This document shows positions 7,385-12,053 of a stretch of 12,053 nucleotides of DNA, piece after piece (within the stretch, counting starts at the first letter, position 1; the number at the start of each line of letters is the position of its first letter). The notes under the pieces were generated by a model that searched no databases, was not told where the DNA came from, and worked only from the letters and a program-made list of their open reading frames with translations. The position numbers were made by a program, and so were the translations under genes. Origin of the DNA: Granulosicoccaceae bacterium (GTDB lineage Bacteria; Pseudomonadota; Gammaproteobacteria; Granulosicoccales; Granulosicoccaceae); assembly GCA_023301405.1 (NCBI GenBank), contig JALZUX010000556.1, positions 1 through 12,053 of the forward strand, written 5' to 3'.

Positions 7385-7477
7385 GATCCACAAATCCAAA
7401 GACTTATCTGCCGATTACAGTTAGACGGCCGACTTTCCAATACGATTGATAACGCTGCAGCTTCCTGGACTGGATAC

Positions 7478-9709
7478 GTGCAAAAGAAAATAATTTTAAC
7501 TGACTACGCTGTACCGGCCTGCATGCTCGCCCTGCTCGGCTTGCTGTGGCCGCTGTCCTCATGGGGCTCTGGTACCACTGTCTTAGTAGTCGCGTTATTC
7601 GTGGTCATATCCTGCTTAGGAGTTGGCTATGCCCGCCGGCAACGAGCAAAGCTCAACCAGGCAGAACAAAACACGTTAGATGCTGTTCAATGCGCAGAAG
7701 AACAGAACCAACAATTCTCCCAGAACCACTACGAGATGGAGAAAGAGCTCGAAACTCTAAGGACACGCGTCAAAACAACTGAATCAGTCAAGGAACGGTT
7801 TCTGGCAAATATTAGTCATGAAATTCGTACACCAATGAACGGCATTTTTGGCATGACTGACTTGCTATGCCAAACTCAGCTAAACTCAAATCAGCGACGT
7901 TACGCTGATACAATCAAAAGATCGACCGAGTCATTGCTTAATATCGTCAATGATATCCTCGATTTCTCAAAAATCCAAAATGGCGAATTAGAACTAGAAT
8001 ATTCCCACTTTCATTTGGGACATTTACTGGAAGACGTGTGCGACCTCTATGCTGAAATCGCACAAAAAAGAGGCTTAGAAATCATTTGCAATGTATCTTC
8101 TGCTGGAACCGCCATAGTGAACGGCGACTCGGCTCGGGTAAGGCAGATACTGGATAATCTGGTCAGTAACGCCATTAAGTTTACCGAGGGAGGTGAGGTC
8201 GTGGTGAGCGCCACCGCCATCGAGGCGACTAACGAGTTTCAGCTAGCGGTTAGTGACAGTGGCATGGGCATCGCTCCTGAAATTCAAGATCACATATTTA
8301 AAGAATTCACACAGGCTGATTGCTCCACGACTCGACGCTTTGGCGGTACAGGACTAGGGCTGTCGATAGCGAATAAACTTGTTACTTTGATGGGCGGCAA
8401 GATAAGTCTTCAAAGCAACCCGGGTGGTGGGTCAACGTTCACCTTTACCGGAAACCTGACTCTAGTAGGAACTACATCCGAACCCGTTGTTCACGATCAA
8501 ATTGACAACATCAAAGCACTAATCGTGGACGACAATACCACTAATAGCGCTATTCTGACACACCAGCTTGAGCTGTGGGGCATCGAGGCCCACAGTGTGG
8601 ACTCCGGGCGCGCAGCATTGGATCTACTACAAGCTGCACATCAAGACAAGAAGCCGTTCAACATTGCTATCCTTGATTTGCATATGCCCGAAATGGACGG
8701 CCTTGAACTGGCCAGCCACATACAGCGCAACCTAAACCACGCGTCATTGAAAAGAATGATGCTGACATCATCACTAACCAATATGACCAGTGATGAGCTT
8801 CAAGGTATTGGAATATCCTTTGCGCTAACCAAGCCCGCAAGACAGTCGTCCTTGTACAAAGCTATACAGGATATGATCAAACCTGTCGTCTCAGTTGAAC
8901 CAAACCCACAACAGCGATTAGAGCTACGTAAAACAAGCAAGCCAAAAATTTTACTGACAGAAGACAACCCTATAAATCAGGAAGTCGCTTGCATAATGTT
9001 AGAAAGCATTGGATGCGAAGTTGAGATCGCAGAAAACGGTTCAGAGGCCGTAGATGCTCTGGCGGCAAAGCAATTCGATCTGATTTTCATGGATTGCCAG
9101 ATGCCAGTTATGGACGGCTTCGAGGCAACACGCACCATCAGAAGTCAGTCCAGTCAAAATAATATTCCCGTTGTTGCATTGACCGCTAATGCGATGGAAC
9201 GCGATCGGGAACTTTGCATCGCCTCCGGCATGGATGATTACCTGAGTAAGCCGGTAAAGCAAAATGAATTACAAAGCACCCTTGAAAAATGGCTTTACCA
9301 AAGGCCGGTTGCTAACACAAATAATTCCCCTCCTCCAACACCAAAAGAGGCATTGGAAACAATGAACTTTGAATTTGACGAAAGTGCACTAGATGCTATT
9401 AAAGCTCTACAGCGGCCAGGGAAACCCGATATTCTTGCCAGAATAGTGAATATGTATCTGGAGAAAACACCGGAGCTTATCACCGACATCGAACAGGGCG
9501 TTGCCGCTAACGATGCCGCCCGGGTAAAAATGGCAGCACATACACTTAAATCCAGCAGCGCGTATCTGGGGGCTACCACGTTAGCGGCCCAATGCAATAC
9601 GCTGGAAGCCAAAGCCGCTAACGAAGATCTTTCCGATAGCAGCACAGATGTTTCGATCATTAGCTCTGGCTTCGACGAGCTATGCTTACAAATAAAAAAA
9701 TTCGCCTGA
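7478..9709 (+). CDS. Hybrid sensor histidine kinase with two receivers and an HPt domain
   Basis: A 743-residue tripartite phosphorelay kinase. Two hydrophobic segments (about 9-27 and 33-52) are joined by only a few residues, so there is no sizeable periplasmic sensor. A polar, probably coiled-coil region (55-105) follows. HisKA has His114 in ISHEIRTP. The ATPase domain has N231, DSGMGI (260-265) and GGTGLGLS (289-296). Receiver 1 (about 346-465) keeps D351/D352, Asp400 in LDLHMPEMDG and Lys452. Receiver 2 (about 489-606) keeps E495/D496, Asp539 and Lys591. The HPt domain (about 633-740) has His688 in AAHTLKSSSA. The start is GTG; the frame is open upstream to a stop at 7382 but offers no ATG, GTG or TTG, and the ribosome site is weak. 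It is divergent from the PhnD-like gene and followed within 20 bases by a receiver-containing cyclic-di-GMP gene, its likely phosphate acceptor. Confidence 0.95.
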   Translation: MQKKIILTDYAVPACMLALLGLLWPLSSWGSGTTVLVVALFVVISCLGVGYARRQRAKLNQAEQNTLDAVQCAEEQNQQFSQNHYEMEKELETLRTRVKTTESVKERFLANISHEIRTPMNGIFGMTDLLCQTQLNSNQRRYADTIKRSTESLLNIVNDILDFSKIQNGELELEYSHFHLGHLLEDVCDLYAEIAQKRGLEIICNVSSAGTAIVNGDSARVRQILDNLVSNAIKFTEGGEVVVSATAIEATNEFQLAVSDSGMGIAPEIQDHIFKEFTQADCSTTRRFGGTGLGLSIANKLVTLMGGKISLQSNPGGGSTFTFTGNLTLVGTTSEPVVHDQIDNIKALIVDDNTTNSAILTHQLELWGIEAHSVDSGRAALDLLQAAHQDKKPFNIAILDLHMPEMDGLELASHIQRNLNHASLKRMMLTSSLTNMTSDELQGIGISFALTKPARQSSLYKAIQDMIKPVVSVEPNPQQRLELRKTSKPKILLTEDNPINQEVACIMLESIGCEVEIAENGSEAVDALAAKQFDLIFMDCQMPVMDGFEATRTIRSQSSQNNIPVVALTANAMERDRELCIASGMDDYLSKPVKQNELQSTLEKWLYQRPVANTNNSPPPTPKEALETMNFEFDESALDAIKALQRPGKPDILARIVNMYLEKTPELITDIEQGVAANDAARVKMAAHTLKSSSAYLGATTLAAQCNTLEAKAANEDLSDSSTDVSIISSGFDELCLQIKKFA

Positions 9710-9726
9710 GCTGACTGCAGTTGCCA

Positions 9727-11889
9727 ATGGATAATAAGTTAAAACAATCTACGCCGGACGCGTCCAAGCCATTAGTACTCGTGGTGGATGATGATATTGC
9801 TGGCCTACTAATGGCCTCAGAAGCTTTAGCGTCAGACGGCTTTGAGGTGATCGAAGCCGAAGACGGCCAAGAGGCAGCTGAACAGTTCGCCAAACACCAG
9901 CCTGACGTGATCATTATGGATGTAGTAATGCCGCGCATGGATGGGTTTGAAAGCTGCGCGCTTATTCGCCAAAGCGACGGTGGACATCATGTGCCGATCC
10001 TGATGATCACGGGGCTCGAAGATGTTGACTCTATCCAGCGGGCATACGAAGTGGGAGCCACAGACTTTGTCACTAAACCGATAAACTTCTTTTTGCTACC
10101 CTATCGTGTGCGATACATGATGAGAGCCAAGAAAACCGCAGATGCACTTCGAGAGAGTCAGGTCAGGCTGGACAATGCACAACGTATCGCCAAGCTTGGC
10201 CACTGGGAATGGATCTTCAACGAAGATATATTTCATTGGTCTGCGGAGAGCCTTAAACTGTTAAATCTTAGTTCACCTGGCGACTCCGATCACAAGCTCA
10301 ATGGTTTTTTAAACTGCATTCACAAAGATGACCGCAAGCCGGTGGCAGCGGCGCTTGAACGAGCAAAGAGTGATTCCGATCATTTACAGATCACGTTTCG
10401 CACCAACACCAACAATGAAGAAAACATTCGAATTGTTCACGTCGAGGCTGAAACCTCTTTGACTGGCCATATGGTTGGCACCGTTCAAGACATCACAGAA
10501 AGAACCAACGCTGAAGACCAGATTCATAAACTGGCTTACTACGATCTAGTCACCGGGCTGCCTAACCGCGCTCATTTATACGACATGATTACCATTGCTC
10601 TAAGACAAGCAGAACAAAGCAAAAGCAAATTTGCGCTTCTGTTTCTGGATTTGGATCACTTTAAGCAGGTCAACGACACGCTAGGACATAACGCGGGTGA
10701 TATGCTTTTGCGCACCGTATCAACACGCCTGCAAGACGCCATCCGTAGATCCGATAACGTCTCCCGAGGTGCCGATTGCTCAGAAATCGCCCCACCCGAG
10801 ACAATCGCACGATTAGGTGGCGACGAATTCGTTGTCTTACTCAACGGCATAGATCGAGTTGAGGACGCCGCCTTTGCTGCGCGAAGAGTGTGTCAGGAGA
10901 TATCAAAACCGTTTAACCTTGACGGCACTGAAGTCAGAGTAACCACCACAATTGGCATCAGTCTTTATCCCTCAGATGGAGATTCAGCAGACAAACTCCT
11001 AAAACATGCTGACGTCGCGATGTATCACGCCAAAGAACAAGGACGAAACGGCTATCAGTTCTACTCACAAAGTATTCATCAGTTAGCGCTGGAGCGATTT
11101 TCACTGGAACGCGACCTTCGAGAAACCGTTGAGCATGGCGGATTCCACCTAGAGTACCAACCCAAAGTTGCGCTGCAGGATACCTCGCTGACAGGCGTAG
11201 AGGCACTGATACGCTGGGATCATCCCGAACGTGGACGTGTTAACCCCGCAGACTTTATCCCTCTGGCTGAAGAGACAGGACTGATCGTGCCGCTGGGTGA
11301 ATGGGTACTGCGCACTGCCTGTGATCAAATGATAAAGTGGATGGAAGCCGGTATTCCACCATTTATCATGGCTGTCAACTGCTCTGCCATCCAACTGGTA
11401 AGAACCGATATGGCAAGCGTGATCAAATCAGTGCTTGATGAAACAGGCCTGAATCCGACTTACCTTGAAATTGAGCTCACTGAAAGCTTACTACTACAAA
11501 ACGTAGAAGAAGGGATCGCGATACTACATGCGCTTAAGGACCTTGGGCTGCACGTTTCAATTGATGATTTCGGCACAGGTTTCTCATCTCTTAGCTATCT
11601 CAAAAGGTTGCCGGTTGACAAACTGAAAATTGACCAGTCGTTTATTAAAGACCTTACCACTGACCCGGGTGATGCTGCCATCGTTACATCCATGATTACA
11701 CTAGCACACAACCTTGACCTGACCGTTGTCGCCGAAGGCGTTGAAACCAAGGAACAACTGGGCTTCCTACGTGCAGAACGTTGCGACGAAATTCAGGGAT
11801 ACCTCATCAGTCGCCCACTGACCGCCGATGCATTTTCACGTTGGTTTGAGGAACAAGAATACGATGACCAAAAATCTCAGGCAGCATGA
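9727..11889 (+). CDS. Response regulator with PAS, GGDEF and EAL domains (cyclic-di-GMP turnover)
   Basis: A 720-residue cytosolic protein without membrane segments. The receiver (about 15-135) keeps D21/D22, acceptor Asp65 in MDVVMPRMDG and Lys117. A PAS domain (about 148-262) starts near AKLGHWEW and ends in VQDITERTN. The GGDEF domain (about 264-445) has an intact GGDEF (364-368), and the EAL domain (about 458-705) keeps its main residues: E492 of EAL, N551, E583, D613/D614 in IDDFGTG, K634, E670 and Q690 in QGYLISRP. Both cyclase and phosphodiesterase active sites therefore look intact; which dominates cannot be told from sequence. About 15 residues (348-362) separate the RRSD motif from LGGDEF, displacing a possible inhibitory site. 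ATG 9727 is preferred over an in-frame TTG at 9721; neither has a strong ribosome site, so coupling to the kinase gene 17 bases upstream is likely. It is the only dedicated output regulator in the window. Confidence 0.95.
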   Translation: MDNKLKQSTPDASKPLVLVVDDDIAGLLMASEALASDGFEVIEAEDGQEAAEQFAKHQPDVIIMDVVMPRMDGFESCALIRQSDGGHHVPILMITGLEDVDSIQRAYEVGATDFVTKPINFFLLPYRVRYMMRAKKTADALRESQVRLDNAQRIAKLGHWEWIFNEDIFHWSAESLKLLNLSSPGDSDHKLNGFLNCIHKDDRKPVAAALERAKSDSDHLQITFRTNTNNEENIRIVHVEAETSLTGHMVGTVQDITERTNAEDQIHKLAYYDLVTGLPNRAHLYDMITIALRQAEQSKSKFALLFLDLDHFKQVNDTLGHNAGDMLLRTVSTRLQDAIRRSDNVSRGADCSEIAPPETIARLGGDEFVVLLNGIDRVEDAAFAARRVCQEISKPFNLDGTEVRVTTTIGISLYPSDGDSADKLLKHADVAMYHAKEQGRNGYQFYSQSIHQLALERFSLERDLRETVEHGGFHLEYQPKVALQDTSLTGVEALIRWDHPERGRVNPADFIPLAEETGLIVPLGEWVLRTACDQMIKWMEAGIPPFIMAVNCSAIQLVRTDMASVIKSVLDETGLNPTYLEIELTESLLLQNVEEGIAILHALKDLGLHVSIDDFGTGFSSLSYLKRLPVDKLKIDQSFIKDLTTDPGDAAIVTSMITLAHNLDLTVVAEGVETKEQLGFLRAERCDEIQGYLISRPLTADAFSRWFEEQEYDDQKSQAA

Positions 11890-12053
11890 TTACAGCCTAG
11901 TAGAAATACTTTCTATAAACTGGAATTTAATTAGAGACTAAAACTCTTACACCCCACTTGAACTCTTTGGTCCCTACCTGGAAAGAGCGCGTGGAGGGTT
12001 GTCGCGCGTGCGAGGTTTTTCTTTTACAAGCGAGCCATTATCGAAACATCTGA
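11890..12053. other. Right-hand tail without a supported gene
   Basis: The last 164 bases hold the possible terminator and an imperfect direct repeat of GCGCGTG (11987-11993 and 12004-12010), each copy followed by a G-rich AGG segment. A minus-strand frame open from the right edge would end with TAA at 12026-12024 after about nine codons; this is too short to call a gene. No tRNA T-arm motif is seen. Confidence 0.5.
11963..12025 (+). terminator. Possible structured terminator after the GGDEF-EAL gene
   Basis: Two adjacent short stems lie about 70 bases past the stop codon: CTCTTT (11963-11968) with AAAGAG (11982-11987), and GCGCG (11987-11991) with CGCGC (12003-12007). An outer ACCT (11976-11979) could alternatively pair with AGGT (12013-12016). 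T-rich sequence follows (12016-12025, TTTTTCTTTT). The T tract is not directly against a compact GC stem, so this is only a tentative terminator. Confidence 0.35.

Larger units (their letters stand above)
7187..7477. promoter_or_regulatory. Divergent regulatory region between the two signalling units
   Basis: This 291-nt gap must carry the 5' signals for both divergent units. It holds several short perfect inverted repeats: ATCAGT/ACTGAT (7202-7217), AATCG/CGATT (7279-7297), GGAAG/CTTCC (7313-7327) and CGCTT/AAGCG (7337-7349). A consensus TTGACA (7284-7289, plus strand) sits in the loop of the second repeat, but the hexamer 17 bases on (TTTGAG) is a poor -10, which would fit an activator-dependent promoter. 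On the minus strand TAATAC (7278-7273) could be a -10 for the PhnD-like gene, without a good -35. Promoter assignment is tentative; the location between divergent genes is the firm part. Confidence 0.55.

Noticed and set aside
9721..9723. TTG at 9721 as start of the GGDEF-EAL gene.
   Set aside because: An ATG lies two codons downstream and neither has a better ribosome site; ATG is the simpler choice and the difference is two residues.
9690..9730. A run of seven A near the end of the second kinase gene that might cause a -1 frameshift into the GGDEF-EAL frame.
   Set aside because: The -1 frame meets TGA at 9712-9714 before the GGDEF-EAL start, so no fusion product would form.
11960..12053. 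A possible tRNA or other small structured RNA at the right edge.
   Set aside because: No T-arm consensus, acceptor stem or cloverleaf could be formed; the stems fit a loose terminator region better.

Overview
The window looks like a chromosomal stretch of a Gram-negative bacterium, most likely a gammaproteobacterium, possibly marine or environmental. The evidence is the two large hybrid histidine kinases, a composite REC-PAS-GGDEF-EAL protein, a periplasmic binding protein with a Sec signal peptide, moderate GC and tight gene packing. No database search was possible, so the taxonomy is inference.

Layout. Five protein genes form two divergent units around a 291-nt regulatory gap (7187-7477). 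The leftward unit reads: a PhnD-like periplasmic substrate-binding protein (7186-6215), an intrinsic terminator and a direct repeat, a membrane hybrid histidine kinase (6094-3824), and a very large fusion protein starting in the kinase stop codon (3824 to beyond base 1). The rightward unit reads: a second hybrid histidine kinase with two receivers and an HPt domain (7478-9709), then a REC-PAS-GGDEF-EAL cyclic-di-GMP protein (9727-11889). A 164-nt tail with several short inverted repeats follows. No tRNA, rRNA, CRISPR array, IS element or transposase was seen.

The most unusual object is the leftward fusion protein, of which 1274 codons are present. It has three N-terminal hydrophobic segments, two tandem rhodanese domains, a YidC/Oxa1-like membrane domain (with an Arg in the position of the functional Arg of YidC TM2), and a PPDK/PEP-synthase-type ATP-binding domain. 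A helical middle domain like that of rifampin-phosphotransferase-type dikinases follows, and then the first residues of what should be the phospho-histidine swivel domain, cut by the window edge. Positive-inside reasoning puts the rhodaneses in the periplasm and the ATP-dependent phosphotransferase in the cytosol, with the YidC-like bundle between them. I know of no described system with this architecture.

How the genes may work together (inference): the solitary PhnD-like protein would bind an anion in the periplasm and signal through the adjacent kinase, much as the PhnD-family protein AioX works with the kinase AioS. That kinase has no HPt domain. The divergent kinase has one, and could relay phosphate from both kinases to the receiver of the GGDEF-EAL protein, setting cyclic-di-GMP levels. 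The fusion, apparently translationally coupled to the first kinase, would be the effector or a second sensor in the same circuit.
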